From the NCBI RefSeq assembly GCF_012103215.1, contig NZ_JAAVNE010000013.1, forward strand, positions 57,154-121,153: a stretch of 64,000 bases of DNA, written 5' to 3'. A program made the translations under genes and the position numbers. This document shows, one piece after another, positions 8,833 through 17,988 of this stretch (its first letter is position 1; every line of letters begins with the position of its first letter). The notes below the pieces were generated by a model, which ran no database searches, was not told the DNA's origin, and was given only the letters and a program-made list of their open reading frames with translations. Source of the stretch: Falsiroseomonas selenitidurans (GTDB taxonomy: Bacteria; Pseudomonadota; Alphaproteobacteria; Acetobacterales; Acetobacteraceae).

Positions 8833-10521
8833 TCACTGGAAGGGCGTGGTGGTTTCGCGCACCCCGGCCGGGTAGTGCAGCCGGCCGCCGACCACGCGAT
8901 AGCCGGCTTCCTGCAGCAGCCGCTTCGCGCCATCCAGGTTGCCGCCCGGCACGCGGCCGACGATGCCCGCATCGTGCCAGGCTTTAAGCGCCGGGGAGAC
9001 CATGGAATTGGCCGGCACCGCCTGCCCGTTCCACGCCGCGCCGGCCATCATCTCCCGGTTCACGGCGGCAGAGAGCGCGCGGCGGAAGGCGGCGTCGCTG
9101 AAGGGCGCACGGCGCAGGTTCATGCCGACGAACTGGAAGCCGATATCCACCTCCTCCCGCACGGCGATCAGGCGCGGGTTCTGCGCCGCCATCTCCTTCA
9201 CCAGGTCGGGGTCGCCGAAGTAATCGGCCAGCACGTTGATCTCGCCACGACGGAAGGCGCCCAGCGTGGCTTCCGTGTTGGTCATGATGCGCATGATCCA
9301 GCGATCCGCCTTGGGCTTCGCCCAATGGTTCGGGTTGGCTTCCAGCACCACTTCCTCGTTCACGCGGGAGCGCACGAAGCGGTAGGGGCCGGAGCCGATG
9401 GGCCTTGCCTCGACATAGGATTCGAGGTTCTCCGGCCGGCCCTGATACTCCGCCAGCACCGGCGCCCAGATCTTCTTCTGCACGATGTTCAGCTTCGCCA
9501 GCACGGCGATGCGGAAGGCGGCGTCCGGCCGCTTCAGCTTGAAGCGCACGGTCTTCGCATCGGTGGCTGTCACGCTGGCGATGTTCTGCACGAAGGGGCG
9601 GTACATGGGCGATTCATTGCCCACGCCCGGCGCCTCGAAGGAGAACACAACATCCTCCGGCGTCACGGGGTCGCCATTGTGGAAGGCCATGCCGTCGCGC
9701 AGCACGCAGTCGATGGTGGTGGCGTCCGGCTGCACCACGCGTTCCGCCGCCCAGGGCTGCGGCAGCCCGTCCGGGCCCACGCGCATCAGCCGGTCCCAGA
9801 TCAGATCCGTCACCCAGCTGTCCGGCGCGCCGCTGACATAGAAGGGGTTGGTGGCCTTCACCGGTTCGGTGCTGTTGACGATGATGTCGCGCTGGGCGCC
9901 GGCGGGGGTCAGGCTGATCCAGTTCCAGAAATTGCGGATGCCGAGGCCGGCCTGCTTCACCGCGCTGGCCTCGACGAAGACCTGCTTGTTGAAGGCGTGC
10001 AGGTTCACCGGATGCACCAGGAAGGCATAGGGCTGGTCCTGGTTCACCACCTCCTGCACCTGGCGGACGATCTGCTGGCGGCGCGCCTGGTCCAGCTCGC
10101 TCCGCTGGGCTTCCGCCAGGCGGTCATAGGCCGGGTTGTTGTAGCCGACGAAATTGTAGCCGGTGGCGATGTTGGCCGAATGCAGCAGGTTGTAGACCAT
10201 CTCGTCCGGGTCACCGCGCTCCGGCCGGCCGACCATCTGCCACATGGTGAAGTCCCAGCGCTGGCGATCGTACCAGACCACCTGGCTCATCTGCTGGTTG
10301 GGCAGCGGCCGCAGCTCAACCTGCAGGCCGAGCTTGCGCCATTCCTGGGCAATCAGCTCGGCCGCCTGGTAGGCCGCGGGGGCGGCCGCCTGCGGCCGGG
10401 TGATGAGCACCAGCGGGCGGATGGGATCGCCCGCCGCGCCCTGCGCCTGGGACGGCGCCGGTGCCAGTCCCTTGAACCCGGCCAGGGCCGATGCGGCGAG
10501 GAGGATGGAACGACGGTTCAT
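8833..10521 (-). CDS. ABC transporter substrate-binding protein, family 5 (SBP_bac_5)
   Basis: A 562-residue exported protein with an N-terminal signal sequence (MNRRSILLAASALAGFKG, cleavage probably near PSQAQG). Mid-protein features of family 5 binding proteins include TTIDCVLRDGMAFHNGDPVT followed by EDVVFSFE, then RFVRSRVNEEVVLEANPNHW, and an A-F-R-R-A-L-S-A-A-V-N-R segment. It is first in a minus-strand operon encoding a complete importer followed by HyuBA and a flavin monooxygenase. It faces the peptidase operon at 10688 across a 166-bp divergent gap in which no clear operator was seen. The ligand is likely a peptide or small amide. Confidence 0.93.
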   Translation of the reverse strand: MNRRSILLAASALAGFKGLAPAPSQAQGAAGDPIRPLVLITRPQAAAPAAYQAAELIAQEWRKLGLQVELRPLPNQQMSQVVWYDRQRWDFTMWQMVGRPERGDPDEMVYNLLHSANIATGYNFVGYNNPAYDRLAEAQRSELDQARRQQIVRQVQEVVNQDQPYAFLVHPVNLHAFNKQVFVEASAVKQAGLGIRNFWNWISLTPAGAQRDIIVNSTEPVKATNPFYVSGAPDSWVTDLIWDRLMRVGPDGLPQPWAAERVVQPDATTIDCVLRDGMAFHNGDPVTPEDVVFSFEAPGVGNESPMYRPFVQNIASVTATDAKTVRFKLKRPDAAFRIAVLAKLNIVQKKIWAPVLAEYQGRPENLESYVEARPIGSGPYRFVRSRVNEEVVLEANPNHWAKPKADRWIMRIMTNTEATLGAFRRGEINVLADYFGDPDLVKEMAAQNPRLIAVREEVDIGFQFVGMNLRRAPFSDAAFRRALSAAVNREMMAGAAWNGQAVPANSMVSPALKAWHDAGIVGRVPGGNLDGAKRLLQEAGYRVVGGRLHYPAGVRETTTPFQ

Positions 10522-10687
10522 GCGCGGGCCCCCGAAAACCTTCGCCGGATGTCAGCACATTCCATGCCAGACGCACCACAGAATCCTGCGAGCCCGGCGA
10601 TCGCGCTTCGGCATCGCCCCAGGTGGCTTGCCTACCGCGCCGCCCGGTGCTGCCATCGGCCGCCGCGCCGCGAGAGGGGACCCCGCC

Positions 10688-12427
10688 ATGCCGATCACCG
10701 CCGAGGAACAACGCTTCCTGGACGCCGTCACCCTCGACGCGCCCTGGGACCTGGTGACCACCTTCGCGGGGATGCATCGCTGGCGGCCGGAGGATGTGAA
10801 CCAGGCCGCCGACATCATCGTGGAGAAGCTGCGCCGGCACGGCATCCCGGTGGCGGTCCACACGCCGGATATCTGCCTGTCCGTGCCGCTGGACGCCGCC
10901 GTGACGGCGGGCGGCGTGCGCTACCGCGCCAAGCCGCCCTCCTCCGCCCTGTCCGTGCCGGGCGGGCGCACCGCGCCGCTGGTGAAGCTCTCGGCCAATC
11001 CCAAGGCGCTGCGCTCCTACTCCCGCGACATCGCCACGCTGTTCGGCGGCTCCATCACCTCGGTGGAGGAGGCGAAGCGCATGGTGGGCGGGAAGATCGT
11101 CATCATGCAGGGCTTCGGCAACCCGGCGCTGACCAGCCTGATCGAGGAATGGGGCGGGGTGGGGCTGATCGCGGTGAACCCCGGCATCGACATCCACTGG
11201 GGCACCTGCACCACCATCTGGGGCAGCCCGGACCTGCATGACCTGCCGCGCAAGCCGAAGATCCCCGTCGTCGCCGTGAACAACCCGGACGGCCTGAAGC
11301 TGATGGCGCTGGCCGAGGCCGGCGGCGAAGCCACCATCATGACGGAGATGCTGGAAGGCTGGTTCCCGCAGAGCATCCCCGTGGTGAGCATCCCCGGCAC
11401 CGAGGAGCCGGACAGGTTCGTGCTGCTGCACGGCCACTATGATTCCTGGGAGGTCGGCGTCGGCGACAACGCCACCGGCGATGCGACGATGCTGGAGATC
11501 GCCCGCGTGCTGTGGGCGAAGCGCGGCGAGCTGAAGCGCAGCGTGCGCATCGCCTGGTGGCCCGGCCATTCCACCGGCCGCTATGCCGGCTCCACCTGGT
11601 TCACCGATGCCTTCGCGCAGGACCTCGACGAGAACTGCCTGGCGCAGATCAACTGCGACAGCCCCGGCTGCCGCTGGGCCACCTCCTACCACCAGACCCG
11701 CGCCTTCTCCGAAAGCGCCGCGCTGGCCACGCAGGCGATCCGCGACGTGGTGCCGGATGCCGATATCCGCACCATGCGGCCGCCGCAGGCCGGCGACTAT
11801 TCCTTCAACAACATCGGCCTGCCCAGCTTCTTCATGCTGTCCAGCACGATGCCGGAGGCCCTGCGGAAGGAGAAGGGCTACTACGACGTCTCCGGCTGCG
11901 GCGCGAACATCGCCTGGCACACGGAGAACGACACGCTGGAGATCGCCGACCAGGACGTGCTGATGACGGACATGAAGATCTACCTTCTGTCCGTGCTGCG
12001 CATCGCCAATGCGGAAGCCCTGCCCTTCGACTGGTCCGCCACCTGCGACGAATTCGACGCCACCATCGCCGGCTACGAGAAGGCGTCCCAGGGTGCCGCC
12101 GACCTCGCCCCCGCCCGCGCGGCCGTGGCCGGGCTGCGCGCGGCGCTGGCCGGGCTGGAAGCCGCGCCGCTGCCGGCGCGCAATGCCGCGGTGCAGGACC
12201 TGTCCCGCATCCTGGTGCCGATCAACTACACCCGGGAGGCGCGCTTCGCGCACGACCCGGCCTTCACCGTGCCGCCGCTGCCCGGCCTTGCCGTGGCGGC
12301 GGAATTGCCGACGCTGGAGGCCGCGCTGCAGAAGCCGGCGCAGGTCGAGTTGATGCGCGGGCAGAACCGCTTCGTCGCCGCGCTGCGCGCCGCCACGCGC
12401 CGCGTGCAGCAGGCCACCGGCGCATGA
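10688..12427 (+). CDS. M28-family-like metallopeptidase with PA-type insert, atypical active site
   Basis: The start at 10688 follows a GAGAGGGG ribosome-binding site and gives 579 residues. The C-terminal half resembles M28 aminopeptidases: zinc-ligand candidates H250 (GHYDSW), D260 (GDNATGDA), D324 (NCDSPG) and H411 (WHTENDT). The usual Glu-Glu pair (FWGGEEQG in typical members) is replaced by WPGHSTGRYAGS, with H294 and S295 at that place. The N-terminal half contains a protease-associated-like region before the catalytic part. No signal peptide is evident, so it is probably cytoplasmic. It overlaps the M20 gene by ATGA and opposes the peptide importer operon, which suggests hydrolysis of imported peptides or amides. 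Activity is uncertain because of the altered residues. Confidence 0.85.
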   Translation: MPITAEEQRFLDAVTLDAPWDLVTTFAGMHRWRPEDVNQAADIIVEKLRRHGIPVAVHTPDICLSVPLDAAVTAGGVRYRAKPPSSALSVPGGRTAPLVKLSANPKALRSYSRDIATLFGGSITSVEEAKRMVGGKIVIMQGFGNPALTSLIEEWGGVGLIAVNPGIDIHWGTCTTIWGSPDLHDLPRKPKIPVVAVNNPDGLKLMALAEAGGEATIMTEMLEGWFPQSIPVVSIPGTEEPDRFVLLHGHYDSWEVGVGDNATGDATMLEIARVLWAKRGELKRSVRIAWWPGHSTGRYAGSTWFTDAFAQDLDENCLAQINCDSPGCRWATSYHQTRAFSESAALATQAIRDVVPDADIRTMRPPQAGDYSFNNIGLPSFFMLSSTMPEALRKEKGYYDVSGCGANIAWHTENDTLEIADQDVLMTDMKIYLLSVLRIANAEALPFDWSATCDEFDATIAGYEKASQGAADLAPARAAVAGLRAALAGLEAAPLPARNAAVQDLSRILVPINYTREARFAHDPAFTVPPLPGLAVAAELPTLEAALQKPAQVELMRGQNRFVAALRAATRRVQQATGA

Positions 12428-13821
12428 GCCGCGAGGCCGCCATCGCCGCCGCGCGCGGCATGCTGGAAGACGGCAGCCTGCTGGCGCTGCTGGCGCGGCG
12501 CGTCGCCATCCCGACCGCGAGCCAGGACCCGGACAGCGGGCCGCATCTCTGGCGCTACCTGGAGGCGGAGATGGCGCCGGACCTGGCGCGCATCGGCTTC
12601 ACCTGCTCCGTCCACCCCAACCCCACCGGCAGGGGCGGCCCCTTCCTGATCGGCCGGCGGATCGAGGATCCGGCGCTGCCGACGCTGCTGACCTATGGCC
12701 ATGGCGACACGGTGCGCGGGCTGGATGCCGAATGGCTGGAGGGGCTTTCGCCCTGGGTGCTGACGCAGCGCGGGGATCGGCTCTACGGCCGCGGCATCGT
12801 CGACAACAAGGGCCAGCATGCCTGCAACCTGGCGGCGCTGGAAGCCGTGCTCAACACGCGCGGCAAGCTCGGCTTCAACGTCACCATCCTGCTGGAGACC
12901 AGCGAGGAAGTGGGCTCCCCCGGCATCGACGAATTCTGCCGTGCGCATCGGGAGGCTTTGAAGGCGGATGTGCTCATCGCCTCCGACGGGCCGCGGCTGG
13001 TGCCGGAGACCCCGGCGCTGGTGCTGGGCACGCGCGGCGCGCTGGCGCTCGACCTGCGGGTGAAGTACCGCGAAGGCGGGCATCATTCCGGCAACTGGGG
13101 CGGTCTGCTGGCCAACCCCGGCGTGCGCCTGGCGCATGCCATCGCCGCCATCATCGACCGCGACGGCCATGTGCTGGCACGCGACATCCTGCCGGAGCGC
13201 ATCCCGAACAGCGTGCGCGCGGCGCTCGCGCAGTGCCGCGTCGATGGCGGCGCGGACGGGCCGGAGATCAACCACTGGTGGGGCGAGCGCGGCCTGACGG
13301 CGGCGGAGAAGGTCTTCGGGTGGAACACCTTCGAGGTTCTCGCCTTCCAATGCGGCCATCCGGAAGCGCCGGTCAACGCCGTGCCGCCCGAGGCTTTCGC
13401 GCGCTGCCAGATCCGCTACACGGTCGATCGCGACCCCGCCACCTTCGTCCCCGCCATCCGCCGCCATCTGACGGAAGCCGGCTTCGACGACGTGGCGGTG
13501 GAGGCGGTGCGCTCCGGCGCCGAATGGGCGGCGACGCGGATGGACCCGGACGGGCCCTGGCCGCAGTTGGTCGCGGCCTCCATCCTGCGCAGCACCGGCA
13601 AGGCGCCGATGATCGTGCCGAATGCCGGCGGGTCGCTGCCGAATGACAGCTTCGCCATCACGCTCGGCCTGCCCACGGTCTACATCCCGCATTCCTACAG
13701 CGGCTGCTCGCAGCATGCGCCGAACGAGCATGCGCTGCTGCCGATCATGCGGGAGGGGCTGGAGATCGCGGCAGGCCTGTTCTGGGACCTGGGCGAGCAG
13801 GCCTGGCCGAAGCCCGCCTGA
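12424..13821 (+). CDS. M20 family metallopeptidase / amidohydrolase
   Basis: 465 residues starting at the ATG that overlaps the M28-like stop (ATGA). The dinuclear zinc M20 pattern is complete: TYGHGDTV (H, D), GRGIVDNKGQHACNL (bridging D), LETSEEVGSPG (base and ligand Glu), IASDGP (D) and a C-terminal histidine in GCSQHAPNEH. The dimerisation domain lies in the middle, after GHHSGNWGG. Related enzymes cleave dipeptides, acylated amino acids or carbamoyl amino acids. Translational coupling to the M28-like gene suggests that the two act on the same substrate. The substrate is not determined. Confidence 0.93.
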   Translation: MSREAAIAAARGMLEDGSLLALLARRVAIPTASQDPDSGPHLWRYLEAEMAPDLARIGFTCSVHPNPTGRGGPFLIGRRIEDPALPTLLTYGHGDTVRGLDAEWLEGLSPWVLTQRGDRLYGRGIVDNKGQHACNLAALEAVLNTRGKLGFNVTILLETSEEVGSPGIDEFCRAHREALKADVLIASDGPRLVPETPALVLGTRGALALDLRVKYREGGHHSGNWGGLLANPGVRLAHAIAAIIDRDGHVLARDILPERIPNSVRAALAQCRVDGGADGPEINHWWGERGLTAAEKVFGWNTFEVLAFQCGHPEAPVNAVPPEAFARCQIRYTVDRDPATFVPAIRRHLTEAGFDDVAVEAVRSGAEWAATRMDPDGPWPQLVAASILRSTGKAPMIVPNAGGSLPNDSFAITLGLPTVYIPHSYSGCSQHAPNEHALLPIMREGLEIAAGLFWDLGEQAWPKPA

Positions 13822-13861
13822 TCGTCAGCGTGCCCCTGGCCGGGCCTTGTCACGCCGCCCA

Positions 13862-13881
13862 GGGCCTGCTCGGTCAGGCCC
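13862..13881 (+). terminator. Hairpin after the peptidase operon
   Basis: A perfect 7-bp stem GGGCCTG/CAGGCCC with a 6-nt loop starts 41 bp after the M20 stop. No T-run follows, so it is a candidate terminator only. Confidence 0.4.
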
Positions 13882-13956
13882 GCGCGCGCCGGGCGCGGAG
13901 GCTGCGCCAGGTCGCGGCGATGCCGCCCCCCTTCACAGCCGGGCCGGCCACCCGAC

Positions 13957-14532
13957 ATGCGCACCATGTCACGGTTGCACGCCTTGGCCCGCCGGGCCTT
14001 CCTGCTGTCTGCCCTGTCGCCCCTGTCGGCGAGGGCGGAGGCTGAGCCGGGCTGGGCGGCCTTGCGCCAGGGCGGCATCGTACTGTTCCGCCACGCCATC
14101 GCGCCCGGCGGCGGCGACCCGCCGGGAATGCGCCTTGGCGATTGCAGCACCCAGCGCAACCTGGATGCCGCCGGCCGGGCCCAGGCGCGACGCATCGGCG
14201 CCGCCTTCCGCGAACGGGGCATCGCGGTGGGCGCGGTGCTGGCTTCCGCCTGGTGCCGCGCGCAGGACACGGCGGCGCTGGCCTTCCCGGGCCGCGTGGC
14301 CGGCGAGCCCGCCTTCGATTCCTTCTTCGCCGATCGCAGCACCGTCGCCGCGCAGACCGAGGCGGCGCGGCGCCTGCTGCGGGGCTGGTCCGGCCCTGGA
14401 GCGCTGGTGGTCGTCACCCACCAGGTGAACATCACCGCGCTGACCGGCATCTTCCCGGCCTCCGGCGAGGGCGTGGTGCTGCGCCGGGCCGAGGGCGGGG
14501 ATCTCGAGGTGGCGGGCCGCATCCAGCCCTGA
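13957..14532 (+). CDS. Exported histidine phosphatase family protein
   Basis: 191 residues. The N-terminus RLHALARRAFLLSALSPL resembles a signal peptide, with an RRAFLL stretch that could be Tat-like. The catalytic phosphohistidine motif appears as VLFRHAIAPGG rather than the textbook RHG form, followed by CSTQRNLDAAGRAQARRIG. The second histidine is in VVVTHQVNITALTG. It belongs to the branch-2-like periplasmic phosphatases whose physiological substrates are mostly unknown. An internal ATG at 13966 is an alternative start. It stands alone between the peptidase operon and a convergent sensor kinase. Confidence 0.82.
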   Translation: MRTMSRLHALARRAFLLSALSPLSARAEAEPGWAALRQGGIVLFRHAIAPGGGDPPGMRLGDCSTQRNLDAAGRAQARRIGAAFRERGIAVGAVLASAWCRAQDTAALAFPGRVAGEPAFDSFFADRSTVAAQTEAARRLLRGWSGPGALVVVTHQVNITALTGIFPASGEGVVLRRAEGGDLEVAGRIQP

Positions 14533-14623
14533 GGAGCTTCGGGAAGGCCGCCGGCAGGATCGGGCGGCAACTCCCGCGGCACGGCTGCGCGCGCTGGACA
14601 CGACGCCCGCGGCGGATCGGCGG

Positions 14624-16495
14624 TCAGCCGGCCTGCTGGCGGCGCGGGTGCAGGGGCAGGTCCAGGGTGCAGACCAGCCCCTCCGCCTGCCAGTCCAGCG
14701 TCACCGTGCCGCCCAGCTGGTGCGCCACCGTCGCTTCCAGCACGCGGGAGCCGAAGCCGCGGCGTTGCGGCGGGGCCGCCAGCTTCGGCCCGCCCGCCTC
14801 GGTCCAGGACAGGTTCAGCCGCTGCCCATCGCCCGCGGCCCCGTGCAGGCGCCAGGCGATCGCCACATGGCCGCCCAGGACCGAGAGCGCGCCATGTTTC
14901 AAGGCATTGGTCGCCAGCTCGTGCACCGCCATGGCCAGCCCCTGCGCCAGGCCCGGCGAAAGCCCCACGGCGGGGCCGGACAGCGCCACGCGCTGGTCAA
15001 CCACGAAGGGGGCGATCTCGCCATCCAGCAGCGTCCGCAGATCGGCGCCGCTCCACCGGCTTTCGGCCAGCAGGGTCTGGGTCCGCGCCAGGGCGGCGAC
15101 GCGTCCCTCGATCGCCCGGATGTAGCTGGGCAGGTCGGGGGCACGCGTCAGGCGCAGCGCCGCCTGCACCACGGCCAGCGCGTTCTTGGCGCGATGGTCG
15201 ACCTCCCGCGCCAGCAGCGCCTGGCGTTCCTGGGCGCGCCGCACCTCGGTCACGTCCCGCGCCACCCCGGCCAGCACCAAAGGCGCGCCCGTGGCGGGAT
15301 CGGTCTCCACGACGGTGCCGCGGGAGGCGATCCAGCGCCAGCCGCCATCCGGGCGGACCAGACGGAACTCCACATCGTAGCGCGCCGTCCGGCCCTCGAT
15401 CACCTCGCGCAGCCGCGTCTCCAGCATCTGGCGGTCCTCGGGGTGGATCGGCGCCAGCCAGGTCTGCAGGTTGAAGCCCTCGGTCAGCTCCGGGAAGTCC
15501 TCCGCCAGCAGGCCTCTCCGGCTCGCCTGGTCGGCGCGGATGTCATATTCCCAGGTGCCGAATTCCGCCGCCTCCAACGCCAGGCGCAGGCGGGCCTGGC
15601 TGTTGCGCAGCGCCGCCTCGGCCTGCTTGCGCGCGGTGATGTCCATATGCGCGCCATAGGTCAGGTCCCGGCCGCCCACGCGGATGCCCTGCGCGCGCAC
15701 CAGCACGTCCCGCACCGTGCCATCGCGGGTGCGGTGCCGGGCCTCGAATTCCTGCGCGCTCGGCCCCACCACGCTGCAGCGGCCACGGGCGCGGATGGCG
15801 GTGGCGTCGCCCAGCACGTCGATGTCGCCGATGCGCAGCGCGCAGAACTCGGCATGGCTGTAGCCGTAGTCCCGGCAGGCCCGCTCGTTCACGTCCAGGA
15901 TGCGGTGCGTGACAGGGTCCAGCACGAAGACTGCGAAGGGGGAGGCATCGAACATCGCCCGCAGGCGCGCCTCGCTTTCCCGCGCCGCCGCCTCCGCCGC
16001 GCGCATCTCCGTCACGTCCACGTTCACGCCCATCATGCCCAGGAAGCGGCCTTCCGGGCCGAAGCGCGGGCTGGCCTCCGTCCGCAGGTAGCGATAGGTG
16101 CCGGAGGCATGGCGGTAGCGGGCCTCCACCACGAAGGCGGTCCGGTCGCGCAGGCTGGTGTCGAAGACGGCGAAGAGGTCGGCGGCATCTTCCGGATGCA
16201 GCGTCGCCTCCCAGGTGAAGCCCTCCGCCGAGGCGACGCCCCAGAAGGCGCGGAGCGCGGCATTGAGGTAGACGCAGCGGCCCTCCGCATCGCCGATCCA
16301 CAGCATGGCCGGCATGGCTTCCGCGAAAAGCTGGAACTGCGCCACCTCGGCCGGAACGCCGCCTGCCCCCTCGGCGGGCGGGGGCTGCAACCCGTCGACG
16401 GGCGGCGACCCCGGCCGCGCGGCGGCCTGCCCCGCATCGATCGCCCGGCGGGGGCCAAGTCCGGGAGACACCCTACGAGGCTTGCGCGGGGCCAT
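14624..16495 (-). CDS. PAS-domain HWE-family sensor histidine kinase, soluble
   Basis: 623 residues without clear membrane segments. At least three tandem PAS/PAC modules are visible (ends near TEMRAAEAAARESE, DITARKQAEAALRNSQ and DVTEVRRAQERQALL). They are followed by the phosphoacceptor motif REVDHRAKNALAVVQ with H434. The ATPase part has AMAVHELATNALKHGAL and SWTEAGGP, and the tryptophan in that last motif is typical of HWE kinases. HWE kinases often signal to stand-alone regulators in general stress or light responses. No response regulator lies next to it; it is divergent from the imelysin operon across a gap of about 155 bp. Confidence 0.9.
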   Translation of the reverse strand: MAPRKPRRVSPGLGPRRAIDAGQAAARPGSPPVDGLQPPPAEGAGGVPAEVAQFQLFAEAMPAMLWIGDAEGRCVYLNAALRAFWGVASAEGFTWEATLHPEDAADLFAVFDTSLRDRTAFVVEARYRHASGTYRYLRTEASPRFGPEGRFLGMMGVNVDVTEMRAAEAAARESEARLRAMFDASPFAVFVLDPVTHRILDVNERACRDYGYSHAEFCALRIGDIDVLGDATAIRARGRCSVVGPSAQEFEARHRTRDGTVRDVLVRAQGIRVGGRDLTYGAHMDITARKQAEAALRNSQARLRLALEAAEFGTWEYDIRADQASRRGLLAEDFPELTEGFNLQTWLAPIHPEDRQMLETRLREVIEGRTARYDVEFRLVRPDGGWRWIASRGTVVETDPATGAPLVLAGVARDVTEVRRAQERQALLAREVDHRAKNALAVVQAALRLTRAPDLPSYIRAIEGRVAALARTQTLLAESRWSGADLRTLLDGEIAPFVVDQRVALSGPAVGLSPGLAQGLAMAVHELATNALKHGALSVLGGHVAIAWRLHGAAGDGQRLNLSWTEAGGPKLAAPPQRRGFGSRVLEATVAHQLGGTVTLDWQAEGLVCTLDLPLHPRRQQAG

Positions 16496-16616
16496 CCTGG
16501 TTCTCTCAGGCCGGGGCGGAGGGCTGTCAACACCGCATCGTCCCCTGGCCGCGGCGGGATCCGGCTGGCGCGACGCCTCGATGCGCCTGGTTGCGGCCTC
16601 GCCGGCGCGGGTCTAC

Positions 16617-16634
16617 ATGCAACTGGTTCTCAAT
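16617..16634 (+). promoter_or_regulatory. Possible Fur-type box upstream of the imelysin operon
   Basis: The AT-richer 18-mer ATGCAACTGGTTCTCAAT sits 17 bp before the imelysin start codon in an otherwise GC-rich gap. It resembles proteobacterial Fur boxes of the TGCAAnTGATTCTCA type, allowing a few mismatches. The downstream gene families are iron-regulated in Pseudomonas. This is a pattern-match inference. Confidence 0.4.
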
Positions 16635-16651
16635 CGCGGAAAGGTCCCGCC

Positions 16652-17986
16652 ATGCCAAGCCGCCGCAGCGACACCGCGCGCCCCCCGGCCCAACGCTTCC
16701 CCGCGGCGCCTAGGGCCACCCGCCGCGCCCTGCTCGCCGCCGGCCTGCTGCTGCCGGCCGGCTTGGCCCGGGCGCAGGCCGCCCCCTCCAAACGCGCCAT
16801 CCTGGCAACCTATGGCGACATGGCACAGGCGATGTATGCCGATGCCCTGGCCGCCGCCCGCGCCCTGCAGGCCGCCGTCGCGCGGCTGGTGGCGGCCCCC
16901 TCCGCCGCGACGCTGGAAGCCGCCCGCCAGGCCTGGATCGCCGCCCGCGTGCCCTACCAGCAGACCGAATGCTACCGCTTCGGCAACCCGGTGGTGGATG
17001 AATGGGAAGGCCGGGTGAATGCCTGGCCGCTGGATGAGGGGCTGATCGACTACGTCGCCGGCGACACCTATGGCGACAGCAACGACGAGAACCCGCTCTA
17101 CACCGCCAACATCATCGCCTCGCGCCGGATCACCCATGCCGGGGAGACGATCGACGTCGCCACCATCACGCCGGAGGTGCTCGCCGCCCTGCATGAGATC
17201 GGTGGCGTGGAGGCCAATGTGGCCATCGGCTGGCACGCCATCGAATTCCTGCTCTGGGGCCAGGACCTGAACGGCACCGGCCCGGGCGCCGGCCGCCGCC
17301 CCCATACGGACTATGTGGTGGGGCCGGACAACACCGGCGGCAACCCGGAACGCCGCGCCGCCTACCTCACCACCGTCACCGCCATGCTGGTGGCGGAGCT
17401 GGAGGCGATGGTGGCCGACTGGGCACCGGACGGCGCCGCCCGCCGCGCCGTGACCGCCCAGGGGCCGGATGCCGGCCTGGCCGCCATCCTCACCGGCCTC
17501 GGCAGCCTGTCCTATGGCGAGCTGGCCGGGGAGCGGATGAAGCTTGGCCTGCTGCTGCACGATCCGGAGGAGGAGCATGACTGCTTCTCCGACAACACCC
17601 ACAACAGCCATCTCAACAACGTGGTCGGCATGCGCGCCGTCTATCTCGGCGAATACCGCCGCACCGATGGCACCACGCTGCGCGGCCCGGCCATGACCGG
17701 CTTCGTCCGCGCCGCCCTGCCGGCGCTGGACCTCGAGATGCGGACGCGGCTGGACGCCACGCTGGCCGCCTTCCAGGCGATCAGGACGCGGGCCGAGACG
17801 GTGGAGGCCTATGACCAGATGCTGGGCGAGGGCAATGCCGCCGGCAATGCCCTGCTCCAGGCCGGCATCGACGCGCTGCTGGCGCAGACCCGCACCATCG
17901 AGCGCATCGCCGGCGGCCTGCGCCTGCGCACCAGCTTCGAAGGCTCGGACAGCCTGGACAACCCCGCGGCGGTCCGGCGCCCCTGA
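16652..17986 (+). CDS. Imelysin family protein (iron-regulated, IrpA/ICMP-like)
   Basis: 444 residues beginning at 16652, where GGAAAGG is the ribosome-binding site. The long open frame upstream is a shadow of the opposing kinase. A twin-arginine-like signal (ATRRALLAAGLLLPAGLARA) indicates export. The imelysin hallmark GxHxxE is present as G193-W-H195-A-I-E198, within HEIGGVEANVAIGWHAIEF. The protein lies first in an imelysin, di-heme oxidoreductase, imelysin, DUF1513 operon, an arrangement also seen in iron-regulated loci of Pseudomonas (PA4370-PA4374 region). It probably functions in periplasmic iron handling; the mechanism is unknown. Confidence 0.92.
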   Translation: MPSRRSDTARPPAQRFPAAPRATRRALLAAGLLLPAGLARAQAAPSKRAILATYGDMAQAMYADALAAARALQAAVARLVAAPSAATLEAARQAWIAARVPYQQTECYRFGNPVVDEWEGRVNAWPLDEGLIDYVAGDTYGDSNDENPLYTANIIASRRITHAGETIDVATITPEVLAALHEIGGVEANVAIGWHAIEFLLWGQDLNGTGPGAGRRPHTDYVVGPDNTGGNPERRAAYLTTVTAMLVAELEAMVADWAPDGAARRAVTAQGPDAGLAAILTGLGSLSYGELAGERMKLGLLLHDPEEEHDCFSDNTHNSHLNNVVGMRAVYLGEYRRTDGTTLRGPAMTGFVRAALPALDLEMRTRLDATLAAFQAIRTRAETVEAYDQMLGEGNAAGNALLQAGIDALLAQTRTIERIAGGLRLRTSFEGSDSLDNPAAVRRP

Positions 17987-17988
17987 CC

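Noticed and set aside
14648..16651. Plus-strand open frame extending the imelysin gene far upstream
   Set aside because: It overlaps the whole HWE kinase gene and lacks a signal peptide; the start at 16652 has a ribosome-binding site and an export signal.
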